Source of the DNA: JACCVL01 sp963704295
GTDB lineage: Bacteria > Actinomycetota > Actinomycetes > Propionibacteriales > Nocardioidaceae
Direction: 5' to 3'
NCBI GenBank assembly: GCA_963704295.1
Contig: OY969884.1
Coordinates: 1,860,001-1,924,000 of the forward strand
DNA: 64,000 nucleotides
The first letter of the stretch is position 1; the number at the start of each line of letters is the position of its first letter. The notes under the pieces were generated by a model. That model was given only the letters and a program-made list of their open reading frames with translations. It ran no database searches and was not told where the DNA came from. This document shows, piece after piece, positions 1 through 8,438 of the stretch. A program made the position numbers and the translations under genes.

Positions 1-2
1 TC

Positions 3-581
3 GACGCCGACCCGCGGTGGTACGCCCGGATCGGCGACAGCCCGGCGTGGCCGGACGAGCACTGGCGCGACCCGTGGGTGTTCGCCGACCCCGGTGGGGA
101 CGGCTGGCACATGCTGGTCACCGCGCGGGCCCGAACGGACCGGCACCCCGACCTGGAGGCCGCCGACCTGGGGGTGCTCGGCCACGCCTGGTCGGCTGAC
201 CTCGACTGCTGGGAGGTCGGCCCGCCCCGCACCGAGCCTGGCGCCGGGTTCGGCCAGCTGGAGGTGCCGCAGGTGGTCGCGGTCGCCGAGACATGCTGGC
301 TGGTGTTCTCCTGCCTGCCGGCGCAGCTGGCCGGGTGGCGCCGGGCGCGGCACCGATCGACCGGCCACTGGGTGGTCCGCGGGGTCGACCCTGCCGGACC
401 GTACGACGCGGCGGCGGCGGTGCCGCTGACCGACGCCTCGCTGTACGCCGGCCGGGTGCTCGAGACCGGCGACGGACCGCGGTTGCTCGCCTTCGACAAC
501 GTGTGGGGGCCAGATCGCGGCGGCTCCATCGGTCCGCCCGTACCGGTCCCGGTGCATGCCGCCGCCGACGGGACGGCTTGA
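3..581 (+). CDS. Glycoside hydrolase family 32-like protein (3' part)
   Basis: The first 192 codons visible belong to a gene whose 5' end lies outside the window. A WRDPWVF motif at visible residues 21-27 is the RDP signature of the five-bladed beta-propeller fructosidases (GH32/GH68/GH43 clan), where the Asp stabilises the transition state. An EVP motif near visible residue 87 is in the position of the acid/base Glu. The reaction is probably hydrolysis or transfer of a fructosyl-type sugar; the substrate cannot be told. No C-terminal beta-sandwich module, common in GH32, follows the propeller, so this looks like a short intracellular form. The frame ends at TGA 579-581. A GH43-type activity is the alternative. 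Confidence 0.75.
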   Translation, partial: DADPRWYARIGDSPAWPDEHWRDPWVFADPGGDGWHMLVTARARTDRHPDLEAADLGVLGHAWSADLDCWEVGPPRTEPGAGFGQLEVPQVVAVAETCWLVFSCLPAQLAGWRRARHRSTGHWVVRGVDPAGPYDAAAAVPLTDASLYAGRVLETGDGPRLLAFDNVWGPDRGGSIGPPVPVPVHAAADGTA

Positions 582-613
582 CCCGACGGGCGGGCGGGGC
601 GGATCGTCGGCCA

Positions 614-1450
614 ATGGCGACCCGTGCGATGTCGGTGTTCCTGTCCCGGACGGGTGAGCTCTGCTACGAGCCGCTCGGCAGACGGCTGCGCGGGCTGCGA
701 GCCGGCCAACCCATGCTGGACACCGAGGACGCCGTGCTGCTGTGGGAGCCGCGGCGGGTGGTGCCGCAGTACGCGGTGCCGGAGCACGACGTGGCCCCGG
801 GCCTGTTGGTGCCCGAGACCGAGCCGGAGCAGGGGGATGCCCCGGACATCACCTGGGACCACCCCGACGGCGGGCCGGTGCTGCCGCCCGGCCGGTTCCG
901 GCTGCACACGACGCCGGGCGAGGAGCTGATGCTGAGCGGGCCGTCGGGCGTCCAGCACGGCGCGGCGTACCGGCTGGACGACCCGGATCTGGACGGCTAC
1001 GTGGTCCTCGACTTCGCGGCGTTGGACCGCTGGCTGGAGGAGGAGGATGAGGTCGTCGCGCACCCGCGGGATCCGTTCAAGCGGATCGACGTGGTGCGGA
1101 GCACCCGGCACGTCCGGGTGGAGGATGCCGGTCGGCTGCTGGCCGAGAGCAGGCGGCCGAGCATGCTGTCCGAGACCGGGCTGCCGATCCGGTGGTACCT
1201 CCCCACCGACGACGTCGACCTGTCCGTCCTGACGCCGAGCGAGTCGGTCACCTGGTGCGCGTACAAGGGGCGGGCCACCTGGTGGTCGGTGCCGCGGGGT
1301 GACCGCTCGCTCGACGTGGCCTGGACCTACCTCGAGCCGCGCACCGACGCGGTGCCGGTCGGCGGCATGATCGCCTTCTACACCGAGAAGCTCGACCTCA
1401 CGGTGGACGGCGTACGGCAGGAACGGCCGCGGACGCCCTGGAGCGACTGA
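614..1450 (+). CDS. DUF427 domain-containing protein
   Basis: A 278-residue protein of the DUF427 family (PF04248), common and uncharacterised in actinobacteria. The C-terminal half (about residues 155-275) is a clear DUF427 unit, with the conserved stretch around LPIRWYLP, WCAYKG and the Tyr-rich end near FYTEKLDL. The N-terminal half has a more degenerate copy ending in LLWEPRRVVPQYAVP, so the protein is a two-unit form, as is common in this family. The start is ATG 614; ATG 629 (MSVFL) is possible, and neither has a strong ribosome-binding site. It follows the glycosidase by 32 bp and may share its transcript. No enzymatic role is established for the family. Confidence 0.75.
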   Translation: MATRAMSVFLSRTGELCYEPLGRRLRGLRAGQPMLDTEDAVLLWEPRRVVPQYAVPEHDVAPGLLVPETEPEQGDAPDITWDHPDGGPVLPPGRFRLHTTPGEELMLSGPSGVQHGAAYRLDDPDLDGYVVLDFAALDRWLEEEDEVVAHPRDPFKRIDVVRSTRHVRVEDAGRLLAESRRPSMLSETGLPIRWYLPTDDVDLSVLTPSESVTWCAYKGRATWWSVPRGDRSLDVAWTYLEPRTDAVPVGGMIAFYTEKLDLTVDGVRQERPRTPWSD

Positions 1451-1475
1451 CCCCGCGGCGCCTGCCCCTAACGAG

Positions 1476-1519
1476 CGATGAGGCATTCCCGTCGCCGGGG
1501 CGACCGGAATGCGTCATCG
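1476..1519. repeat. 44-bp palindromic element, copy 1
   Basis: A 44-bp hairpin with arms CGATGAGGCATTCC and GGAATGCGTCATCG (one mismatch) and an inner GTCGC/GCGAC stem around CGGG. The same architecture and length recur at 23974-24017 with about 34 of 44 positions identical. This copy lies 25 bp after the DUF427 stop and just upstream of the -10 of the acyl-CoA dehydrogenase, so it could be an operator or a terminator. The second copy lies between divergent genes, which argues against a pure terminator role. Confidence 0.6.
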
Positions 1520-1532
1520 GCCGGAGCGCGCC

Positions 1533-1538
1533 TACCCT
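1533..1538 (+). promoter_or_regulatory. -10 hexamer of leaderless acyl-CoA dehydrogenase mRNA
   Basis: TACCCT ends 6 nt before the ATG at 1545, placing transcription initiation at the start codon, as in actinobacterial leaderless mRNAs. No Shine-Dalgarno sequence is present. The 44-bp palindrome covers the -35 region. Confidence 0.5.
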
Positions 1539-1544
1539 GACGGC

Positions 1545-2699
1545 ATGGCTGTCGACCGTCTGCTACCGACCGAGGAGAGCCGCGACCTGCTCACGCTGGT
1601 GCGGGAGATCGCGCAGGAGCAACTGGCCCCGCGCGCGGCCGAGGACGAGGCGGCGGAGCGGTTCCCCCGGGACGTGTTCACGCTGCTCGGCCGGGCCGGC
1701 CTGCTCTCGTTGCCCTACGCCGAGGAGTACGGCGGCGGCGAGCAGCCGTACGAGGTGTACCTGCAGGCGCTGGAGGAGATCGCGACCGCCTGGATGACGG
1801 TCGGGGTGGGCGTCTCGGTGCACTCGCTGGCCTGCTGGGCGGTCAGCGGCTTCGGCACCGACGAGCAGCGCAAGGCCCTGCTCCCGGACATGCTCGGCGG
1901 CGAGCAGCTCGGGGCGTACTGCCTGAGCGAGCCGCAGGCCGGGTCGGACGTGGCGGCGATGCGGACCAAGGCCGTGCGGGACGGTGACGACTACGTCCTG
2001 ACCGGCGCCAAGTCATGGATCACCCACGGCGGTGAGGCCGACTTCTACCTGGTGTTCGCCCGCACGTCCGACGACCGCACCAAGGGGATCACGACGTTCC
2101 ACGTCCCGGCCGGACTGGACGGCCTCGGCTTCGGCGCCCCGGAGAGGAAGATGGGCCTGACCGGCTCGACCACCACTCAGGTGCTGCTGGACGGCGTCCG
2201 GGTGCCGGTGACGCACCGGATCGGCGACGAGGGCCAGGGGATGCGGGTCGCGCTCGCAGCGCTCGACGGCGGTCGGCTCGGCATCGCCGCCTGCGCCACC
2301 GGCCTGGCCCAGGCCGCGCTGGACGCCGCCAGCACGTACGCGGTGGGCCGGGAGCAGTTCGGCCGGCCGGTCACGGACTTCCAGGGTCTGCAGTTCCTGC
2401 TGGCCGACATGGCGGCCGCCGTCGACCAGGCCCGCGCCACGTACCTGCACGCGGCTCGGCTCCGGGACGCTGGCAGGCCGTACAGCCGGCAGGCGTCGGT
2501 CGCCAAGCTCACCGCCAGCGACGCGGCCATGCGGGTGACCACCGACGCCGTGCAGGTGCTCGGCGGTTACGGCTACACCCGGGACTACCCGGTCGAGCGC
2601 TACATGCGCGAGGCGAAGGTGACCCAGATCTTCGAGGGGACCAACCAGGTGCAGCGGATGGTGATCGGGCGGGACGTCGTCCGCGCGGCCGGCGGCTGA
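1545..2699 (+). CDS. Acyl-CoA dehydrogenase
   Basis: A 384-residue flavoenzyme that introduces the alpha,beta double bond into an acyl-CoA and passes electrons to ETF. The three-domain fold is complete: N-terminal helices to about residue 120; a middle beta domain with YCLSEPQAGSD and WITHGG (FAD and substrate contacts); and a C-terminal helical domain ending in the FEGTNQVQR motif, whose Glu is the usual catalytic base in short/branched-chain enzymes. Length is standard. The ATG 1545 start is preferred over upstream in-frame codons because it sits 6 nt after TACCCT and begins the conserved N-terminus. Substrate chain length cannot be assigned. It stands alone, convergent with the minus-strand DUF4032 gene, with the palindromic element upstream as a possible control site. 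Confidence 0.93.
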   Translation: MAVDRLLPTEESRDLLTLVREIAQEQLAPRAAEDEAAERFPRDVFTLLGRAGLLSLPYAEEYGGGEQPYEVYLQALEEIATAWMTVGVGVSVHSLACWAVSGFGTDEQRKALLPDMLGGEQLGAYCLSEPQAGSDVAAMRTKAVRDGDDYVLTGAKSWITHGGEADFYLVFARTSDDRTKGITTFHVPAGLDGLGFGAPERKMGLTGSTTTQVLLDGVRVPVTHRIGDEGQGMRVALAALDGGRLGIAACATGLAQAALDAASTYAVGREQFGRPVTDFQGLQFLLADMAAAVDQARATYLHAARLRDAGRPYSRQASVAKLTASDAAMRVTTDAVQVLGGYGYTRDYPVERYMREAKVTQIFEGTNQVQRMVIGRDVVRAAGG

Positions 2700-2716
2700 C
2701 GCCCGCGCCGCTGAGG

Positions 2717-4027
2717 TCAGGAGTCCGGCCTGCCGGGTGCCGGGCCGTCGGCGGGTGTGACCTCGTCCTCGGGCTCCTCTGCGGTGACGGAGTCGGACAG
2801 CTCGGTGTCGGCCCGGTCGGCGAGCGTGAGGGTGGTGCCCCCCTCCGGCAGGGTCGGGAGCACCGTGCCGATGTAGTCCCGGGCCGCCTCGAACAGCTCG
2901 TACTCCCGGCCGGCACGCTCCGACAGGTACCACCGGTGCTCGAGCACCTCGTGGAAGAGCTCCGCCATCTCCAGCCGGTCGCGGAGCCGGGCCGGTACGA
3001 GGGCGCGCAGCGGCTCGTAGACCTCGGTCAGCCACCGGTGCGCGACGATCGCCGGGTCCTCGCCCTGCAGGTCGGAGGCGGCCGTGAACGCGGCGAGGTC
3101 GTTGAGCAGCCGGCGCGCCTGGTGCTCCTCGACGTCGAGGCCGGTCAGGCCCTGCAGTCGTCGGGTGTGGTGGCCGGCCTCGACCACGTGCGGCTGGATC
3201 CGGACGGTGGCGCCGTCGAAGTCGGTGACGATGTCCAGCTCGTCCACGTCGAACCCGAGCGCGTTCAGCTGCTCCACCCGCTGCTCGATCCGCCAGGTCT
3301 CGGCGGTGTCGAACTCCTCCACGCCGGTCAGCGCCTGCCACAGCGCGGCGTACCGCTCCTGCACCCGATCGACCATGACCATCGGGTCCCAGTCCTCGTC
3401 GATCAACCCCCCGGCCTGCAGGTCGCACAGCTCGCCGAAGACGTTGATGGCGACCAGCTCGAGGTCGTGCGCCCGCTGCCCGTCGGTCAGCTCCGGGTGC
3501 AGCTCGCCGGTCTCCGCGTCCACGAGGTACGCGGCGAACTCACCTGCGCTGCGGCGGAACAGCGTGTTCGAGAGCGAGCAGTCCCCCCACCAGAAGCCCT
3601 CGACGTGCAGGCGTACCAGCAGCACCACCATCGCATCGACGACGCGCCGGGTGGTGTCCGGCTGCAGCCGGCGGCTGAACAGGGCGCGGTACGGCAGCGA
3701 GTGGGTGAGGTGCCGCGTCAGCAGTGCGGGCTCGAGCGGTGTGCCGTCGGGGGTCTGCCGGCCGGTGACGACCCCGGTGGGCTCCACAGTCGGCAGCCCG
3801 AGTCGGCGCAGGTTGCGGAGCAGGTGGTACTCCCGCCAGGCCCACTCCTCGCGGGTCTCCTTGACCGCGTACACCTGCGCGTCGGCGCGGACGAACCGCA
3901 CGACGTGCCGGGACAGGCCACGCGCCAGCAGCACCTGCACCGACTCGTCCCACTCCTCCAGCGGGCGCTGCCAGGGCAGCGCGAGCAGCTCCTTGGTCGG
4001 CCGGGCGGCCAGGATGCGAAGTGCCAC
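2717..4027 (-). CDS. DUF4032 kinase-like protein
   Basis: A 436-residue protein of the DUF4032 family, restricted mainly to actinobacteria. The first 210 residues resemble a small-molecule/LPS-kinase fold: RHVVRFVRADAQVYAVKE has a candidate nucleotide-binding Lys, LHVEGFWWGDCSLSNTLF imitates a kinase catalytic loop (Asp and Asn in place), and LVDAETGE takes the DFG position. The rest is the DUF4032 domain. The C-terminus is acidic and Pro-rich. The GTG 4027 start is supported by CAGACT (4034-4039) exactly 6 nt upstream, suggesting its own leaderless promoter. It lies 43 bp downstream of the methyltransferase on the same strand. Function is unknown; phosphotransfer is an inference. Confidence 0.8.
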   Translation of the reverse strand: MALRILAARPTKELLALPWQRPLEEWDESVQVLLARGLSRHVVRFVRADAQVYAVKETREEWAWREYHLLRNLRRLGLPTVEPTGVVTGRQTPDGTPLEPALLTRHLTHSLPYRALFSRRLQPDTTRRVVDAMVVLLVRLHVEGFWWGDCSLSNTLFRRSAGEFAAYLVDAETGELHPELTDGQRAHDLELVAINVFGELCDLQAGGLIDEDWDPMVMVDRVQERYAALWQALTGVEEFDTAETWRIEQRVEQLNALGFDVDELDIVTDFDGATVRIQPHVVEAGHHTRRLQGLTGLDVEEHQARRLLNDLAAFTAASDLQGEDPAIVAHRWLTEVYEPLRALVPARLRDRLEMAELFHEVLEHRWYLSERAGREYELFEAARDYIGTVLPTLPEGGTTLTLADRADTELSDSVTAEEPEDEVTPADGPAPGRPDS

Positions 4028-4070
4028 AGCGTCAGTCTGCCCCGCCCCGGTCTGCGGCGTCGGCGACGTC

Positions 4071-4670
4071 TCAGCCGGTGCGGACGAGACGGACCACGGT
4101 GTCCAGGGCGATCTCGTCGTCGACCGGGCGCTCAGCGGTCTCCGCGCGCGCGGCGGCGAAACCGGGTCGCTCGACCTCGTCCGGCGTCCACAGCAGCGTC
4201 GGGTCCTGCGGGCCACCGGTCCCCTCCGCGAGGTTGCGGGCGTCGTGGGCCACCACCAGCAGCGAACCCTGCGGCGCGACGGCCGAGGCGGCCAGGGACA
4301 ACGCCGCCTGCCGCTCGGCCGGCGGTAGCTGCAGGTAGCCGAGCAGGACGAGGTCGTACGCGGCCTCCGCCGGCTGCCACGACAGCACGTCCGCCTCGAT
4401 CCACTCGACCTCAAGCTCCGCCTCGGTGGCCAGTCGGCGGCCACGGTCCAGCGCGACGCCGCTGAAGTCGACCGCGGTCACCTGCCAGCCACGGGTGGCC
4501 AGCCACAGCGCGTTGCGACCCTCGCCGCAGGCCAGGTCGAGCGCCCGGCCGGCCGCGAGGTTGGCCGTCTCCTCCACCACGAACCGGTTCGGCTCGTGCG
4601 TCCAGAGCATCGCCGACTCGTGGTAGCGGTCGTCCCACCACCCGGCCGAGCCGCGGACTCCGTCACCCAT
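4071..4670 (-). CDS. Class I SAM-dependent methyltransferase
   Basis: A 199-residue Rossmann-fold methyltransferase. Motif I is LDLACGEGRNA (about residues 44-54), followed by the acidic motif II end VTAVDFSG and the motif IV region YDLVLLGYLQLP. It resembles the TehB/thiopurine-type small-molecule methyltransferases, with an N-terminal WWDDRYHESAMLWTHEPNRF segment typical of that group. The substrate is unknown. The start at ATG 4670 lies 6 nt downstream of CATACT (4677-4682), a likely leaderless promoter. It precedes the DUF4032 gene on the same strand and may be co-transcribed with it, although DUF4032 also has its own -10-like hexamer. Confidence 0.88.
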   Translation of the reverse strand: MGDGVRGSAGWWDDRYHESAMLWTHEPNRFVVEETANLAAGRALDLACGEGRNALWLATRGWQVTAVDFSGVALDRGRRLATEAELEVEWIEADVLSWQPAEAAYDLVLLGYLQLPPAERQAALSLAASAVAPQGSLLVVAHDARNLAEGTGGPQDPTLLWTPDEVERPGFAAARAETAERPVDDEIALDTVVRLVRTG

Positions 4671-4734
4671 CCGCGCAGTATGGCGGGTACCCGCGGTAGC
4701 GGGCCACGACCCCGATCGCGCTGCCGGGTGCGCC

Positions 4735-4740
4735 TACGAT
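4735..4740 (+). promoter_or_regulatory. -10 hexamer of tRNA-Thr promoter
   Basis: TACGAT lies 11 bp before the first base of the mature tRNA, fitting initiation at about 4747 and a short 5' leader. No convincing -35 hexamer is seen. Confidence 0.5.
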
Positions 4741-4751
4741 GGGGAGCTCCC

Positions 4752-4824
4752 GCCGGCGTGGCGCAACTGGCAGCGCACTTGTCTTGTAAACAAGGGGTTG
4801 GGGGTTCGAGTCCCCCCGCCGGCT
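4752..4824 (+). tRNA. tRNA-Thr (anticodon TGT)
   Basis: A complete 73-nt cloverleaf. The acceptor stem GCCGGCG (4752-4758) pairs with CGCCGGC (4817-4823), with discriminator T at 4824. The anticodon stem CTTGT/ACAAG encloses loop CTTGTAA with anticodon TGT (reads ACA). The T stem is GGGGG/CCCCC with loop TTCGAGT. CCA is not encoded. No integrase or att-like duplication of its 3' end is present in the window. Confidence 0.95.
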
Positions 4825-4854
4825 CCCCGTCAGCACGCTGCCAGCCGACCGACG

Positions 4855-5862
4855 TCAGGTCCGCCGGTCTGCAGAAGTCGCGGATCGTGGCGGGGGCGGG
4901 GTGGCGTACCACCGGGCCAGCCGGGCGAAGCCCTCGTCCAGGCTGACCCGCGGCTCCCAGCCGAGGGCCGCGCGGACGTCTCGCTGGTCGAACCAGTGCG
5001 CGGTGGACAGCTGCTCGGCGAGGAACCGGGTCAGCGGCGGGGTGTCCCGGCGGCCGAGGCCCGCCCAGACGCCGTCGACCGCGGCGCCCACCCCGCGGGC
5101 CACCGGCACCGGCAACCGTCGCCGAGGTGCTTCGGCGCCGGCGGCGGCGCAGATCCGCTCCAGCACCTCGGCCACGGTGCGCGGCTCCCCGTTGGACACG
5201 ACGAAGGCCCGGCCGTGCACCGGTCCACAGCGGTCCAGGGCCGCGACCAGCGCGTCCACGGCGTTGTCGACGTACGTCGTGTCGATCAGAGCGGCGCCGG
5301 ACCCGATCAGCGGCAGCCGGCCGGCCCGTGCCCGGGCCACGATCCGGTCGACGAGCTGGGTGTCTCCGGGGCCCCAGACCAGGTGCGGCCGGATCGCGAG
5401 GACGGCGAGTGCGGGGGAGTCGGCCGCCAGCGCCTCCTCCTCGGCCACGGCCTTCGACCGGGCGTAGTGGCCCCGCGCACCCGCAGGGTCGGCCGGTGTC
5501 GCGCCCGCCCCCACGATCGCTGACCCACTGTGCGCGACCGCGGGTGTGGACACGTGCACCAACCGGCCGACACCCTCGGACCGGCAGGCGGCCACGATGC
5601 CGCGAGTTCCGTCCACGTTCGCCCGCTGGTACTCCTGCCACGGCCCGGTGACGTCCACCTTCGCCGCCAGGTGCACGACGGCATCCTGACCAGCGAGGGC
5701 CCGGCGGGCGGCGTCGGCGTCGGCGACGTCGGCGCGGACCTCGCGACACGGCAGGGTGGCGGAGCCCCGCTGCATGACGGTCACGTCGTCGCCGCGGGCG
5801 ATCAGCGCGACGGCGGTGCTTCTCCCGAGCATCCCGCTGGCCCCGGTGACGAGCACTCTCAT
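4855..5862 (-). CDS. oleD: OleD: 2-alkyl-3-ketoacid reductase (SDR family)
   Basis: A 335-residue extended short-chain dehydrogenase of the 3-beta-HSD/NAD-dependent epimerase group. The NAD(P)-binding motif GASGMLG is at residues 7-13 and the catalytic YARSK (YxxxK) at 133-137, with the preceding HVST Ser near 105. In olefin biosynthesis OleD reduces the 2-alkyl-3-ketoacid made by OleA to the beta-hydroxy acid. The assignment rests on position: its ATG overlaps the oleBC stop by 4 bp (ATGA), giving an oleA-oleBC-oleD operon. The last dozen or so codons are odd: they contain a copy of the dispersed 22-bp repeat (4869-4890) and encode a PPPP-containing tail, so the natural 3' end appears to have been replaced by the repeat. 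Confidence 0.88.
   Translation of the reverse strand: MRVLVTGASGMLGRSTAVALIARGDDVTVMQRGSATLPCREVRADVADADAARRALAGQDAVVHLAAKVDVTGPWQEYQRANVDGTRGIVAACRSEGVGRLVHVSTPAVAHSGSAIVGAGATPADPAGARGHYARSKAVAEEEALAADSPALAVLAIRPHLVWGPGDTQLVDRIVARARAGRLPLIGSGAALIDTTYVDNAVDALVAALDRCGPVHGRAFVVSNGEPRTVAEVLERICAAAGAEAPRRRLPVPVARGVGAAVDGVWAGLGRRDTPPLTRFLAEQLSTAHWFDQRDVRAALGWEPRVSLDEGFARLARWYATPPPPRSATSADRRT
4869..4890 (+). repeat. Dispersed 22-bp element, copy at oleD 3' end
   Basis: CTGCAGAAGTCGCGGATC followed by GTGG; differs at one position from the CTGCAAAAGTCGCGGATC form found at 25.9 and 61.7 kb. It sits within the last codons of oleD and 45 bp after the tRNA-Thr gene, next to a G-rich tract. Confidence 0.8.
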
Positions 5863-8438
5863 CGTGGCGGGCGGTGCCCACGGCCGCCGCCGAGCACGTT
5901 CTCGGCCCAGCCGGCCAGCCGGGTGCGGTCCACCTTGGAGGCGTGCCGGATGTCGACGGGAAGGTCAGCGGCCACCAGCACCGCAGCGACCTCCACGCCC
6001 GCGACCGCGCGGACGGCATCGGTCAGGGCGAGGTCCGCGGTCGGCGCTCGGTGCGAGGGTGCGGGGCCCTCGGGCACGACGACCACCACGACCTGCTGGT
6101 TCCCGACCGGACCCACGCCGACGACGGCTGCGGCGCGGACGTCCGGCAGCGTCTGGACCCGCTGCTCCGGCCCGACCGGTGCCACGACGCCGTGGGCGGT
6201 GACGATCAGATGCACGAGCCGGCCCTCGATCCACAGCCGGCCCGTGTCGTCGAGGTGGCCGACGTCTCCGGTGCGGTGCCAACCCCGGTCGCGGGAGCTG
6301 GCCCGCTCGGTCGCCCACAACGAGTCGTAGCGGTCCTTGACGTGGGCGCCGCGCACGCACACCTCGCCGGTCACCTCGGTGACGGCGGTCGGGGGCGCGT
6401 CGGCCGTGCCCAGGTCGGTCAACGGGCTGACCGCCACCTCCACCCCGGCCAGTGGCCGGCCCACGCAGACTCCGTCGCCGGAGCCGGCCGACTCGATCTG
6501 CTCCAGGGAGAGGTCGGTCACCGGCATCGCCTCGGTCATCCCGTACGGCGTGTGTGCCGCCGCGGTCGGCAGGACCTCACGCAGGGCACGCAACAGGCTC
6601 GCCGGCACCGGCGCGCCCGCCGAGATCAGCAGGCGCACCGTGCCGAGCGCCGTCCGCTGAGCCGGCGTCAGATCCGCAGCCGACGCCAGGACGCCCCGCA
6701 GCGCCGCTGGCGAGGCGAAGACCACCGTGCCGTCGACCGCCGCGACGGCATCCGCGAGAGCCGCCGCGGTCAGGGTCTGCGGCGCGGTGATGTCGACGTC
6801 CGGGGTGGCCGAGCCGATGCCGAGCGCCGGGCCCAGCAGAGCGAACGGCGCGAACGCGGCGACGAACCGATCGTCGTCGGTCAGTGCGTACGTGCTGCGG
6901 AGCAGCTCGAGCTGTGCCTGCACCTGGTGGTGCCGGTAGACGACGCCCTTCGGCGGACCGGTCGCGCCCGAGGTGAAGACCACCGCACACTCGGTGTCCG
7001 GGGAGGGCTCCGGACGAGCGCTGGACGACCGGCCGAGCCGGGCCACATCGGCAAGCGTCCGCCGAGCCCCGAGCGCGCGCACGCCGGCGCGGTTCATCGG
7101 CCCGGCCGCGATCCGGGTCCCGGGCAGCCGCACCAGCCGGGCCAGCGCGAGGCCGGCGGCGGACCCGATGACGTGGTCGACCCGCGCGCTGCGCAGCGCG
7201 CGACCCATCCGAGCCGCGCCGAGACCCTTGTCCGCGACCACGATCACCGCGCCCGCTCGCCAGACCGCGTACGCCGCGGCGGTCAGGTCCGCGGACGGTG
7301 GGACGAGCAGCGCCACCCGGTCACCGGGTCCGACCCCGTGCCTGGCCAGGCCGGCGGCGAGCTGCTCCACCCGGCGGGCGAGCAGGTCCCAGCCCACCGG
7401 GGGGCGGCCGGCCTCGTGCACCGCCGGTGACGGGTCCTGGGCGCGCGCCCGCAGCGCCGCCCATAGCGGTGGCCGTCCGGGGCCGGTCGGGTCGGGGGCC
7501 GCCGGCCGGGCCGGCTCGTCGACCACAGTGCCGAGCTCGCCCACCCACTGTGCGACCGCCTCGGCGTACCGGGGGGCGTCCTCGGTCACCAGATGGGAGG
7601 CGCCCTCGTACCGGTGCAGGCTCGCCTGCGGCAGCCGGCCGAGCAGGTCGGCCAGGTGCTGTTCGCCGAAGACCGGGTCACGTGGTCCCCAGAGCAGCAG
7701 CGCGGGCACGTCCAGTCCGCGGATCCCGGCCGCGATCCGATCGAGTGTCGGTGCGCTCGGGTGTCCGGGGTCCAGCGGGATGTCGTGGACGAAGTCGCCG
7801 ACCGCGCGGCGACGGCTCGGACCCGCATACGGCGCGGCCAGCGCGGCACGGACCTCGCCGGCCAGTGCGGGTCGGGACAGCGCGCCGGCGGCCCGGACGA
7901 ACGTCGGTGTCTGCACGCAGGCGAGCTGCCGGAGACCCGGCTGCCGGGCCAGCCGGATCAGCGCCGGCGCGGCGGACCCGGCGGGCTGGTGCACGGCGGT
8001 GTTGGTGAGCGCGAGGCCGTGCAGCTGGTGCCGGTGCTCCAGGGCCCAGCCAAGGGACACCGGGCCACCCCAGTCGTGCGCCACGACCACGACCGGGCCG
8101 GTGACGTCCAGCGCTGCCGTCAGGTCCCCCAGGTCGGCGACCCGCTCGGCCAGCGAGCGAGGGGCGTCCAGCCGCTCGGAGTAGCCCATCCCGAGCTGGT
8201 CGGGCGCCACCACCCGCCAACCCGTCGGGGCGGCCGCGAGCAGCCCGCGCCAGAGGTAGGACCAGGTCGGGTTGCCGTGGACGCAGAGCAGGGTCCCGGC
8301 GGTCGGGGCGGCGCCGCTGTCGAGGACGTGCCAGCGGTGCTGCCGACCGGCACCGTCAGGGACGTCGATCGTGCGGGACCAGGAGGGGTCGAGTCCGGGC
8401 AGGCCGGCCGGAGGTTCAGCAGGATCCCCGGAGCTCAC
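5859..8438 (-). CDS. oleBC: OleBC fusion: beta-lactone decarboxylase / beta-lactone synthetase
   Basis: Two enzymes in one chain of 859 residues. The first ~310 residues are an alpha/beta hydrolase of the haloalkane-dehalogenase type (OleB), with HGNPTWSYLW, a nucleophile Asp in VAHDWGG (about residue 122) and a late His in GASHLV. From about residue 325 follows an ANL-superfamily adenylate-forming domain (OleC) with TSGATGPPKGV, YGMTEA and HRTGD. OleC closes the beta-hydroxy acid to a beta-lactone with ATP; OleB decarboxylates it to the cis-olefin. The fusion is known from actinobacteria such as Micrococcus. GTG 8438 overlaps the oleA stop as GTGA; an upstream GTG at 8456 is possible. Its own stop overlaps oleD by ATGA, so all three are translationally coupled. 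Confidence 0.9.
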   Translation of the reverse strand: MSSGDPAEPPAGLPGLDPSWSRTIDVPDGAGRQHRWHVLDSGAAPTAGTLLCVHGNPTWSYLWRGLLAAAPTGWRVVAPDQLGMGYSERLDAPRSLAERVADLGDLTAALDVTGPVVVVAHDWGGPVSLGWALEHRHQLHGLALTNTAVHQPAGSAAPALIRLARQPGLRQLACVQTPTFVRAAGALSRPALAGEVRAALAAPYAGPSRRRAVGDFVHDIPLDPGHPSAPTLDRIAAGIRGLDVPALLLWGPRDPVFGEQHLADLLGRLPQASLHRYEGASHLVTEDAPRYAEAVAQWVGELGTVVDEPARPAAPDPTGPGRPPLWAALRARAQDPSPAVHEAGRPPVGWDLLARRVEQLAAGLARHGVGPGDRVALLVPPSADLTAAAYAVWRAGAVIVVADKGLGAARMGRALRSARVDHVIGSAAGLALARLVRLPGTRIAAGPMNRAGVRALGARRTLADVARLGRSSSARPEPSPDTECAVVFTSGATGPPKGVVYRHHQVQAQLELLRSTYALTDDDRFVAAFAPFALLGPALGIGSATPDVDITAPQTLTAAALADAVAAVDGTVVFASPAALRGVLASAADLTPAQRTALGTVRLLISAGAPVPASLLRALREVLPTAAAHTPYGMTEAMPVTDLSLEQIESAGSGDGVCVGRPLAGVEVAVSPLTDLGTADAPPTAVTEVTGEVCVRGAHVKDRYDSLWATERASSRDRGWHRTGDVGHLDDTGRLWIEGRLVHLIVTAHGVVAPVGPEQRVQTLPDVRAAAVVGVGPVGNQQVVVVVVPEGPAPSHRAPTADLALTDAVRAVAGVEVAAVLVAADLPVDIRHASKVDRTRLAGWAENVLGGGRGHRPPR

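Noticed and set aside
1476..1519. Simple intrinsic terminator of the DUF427 gene
   Set aside because: No T-run follows and the same element recurs between divergent genes at 24 kb, where termination makes no sense.
2013..3428. Minus-strand open frame across the acyl-CoA dehydrogenase and DUF4032 junction
   Set aside because: Overlaps two clear genes on both strands and encodes Arg/Gly/Ala-rich sequence typical of shadow frames.
4752..4890. tRNA-Thr as attachment site of an integrated element
   Set aside because: No duplicated tRNA 3' end, integrase or foreign gene block; the adjacent 22-bp repeat occurs at unrelated loci.
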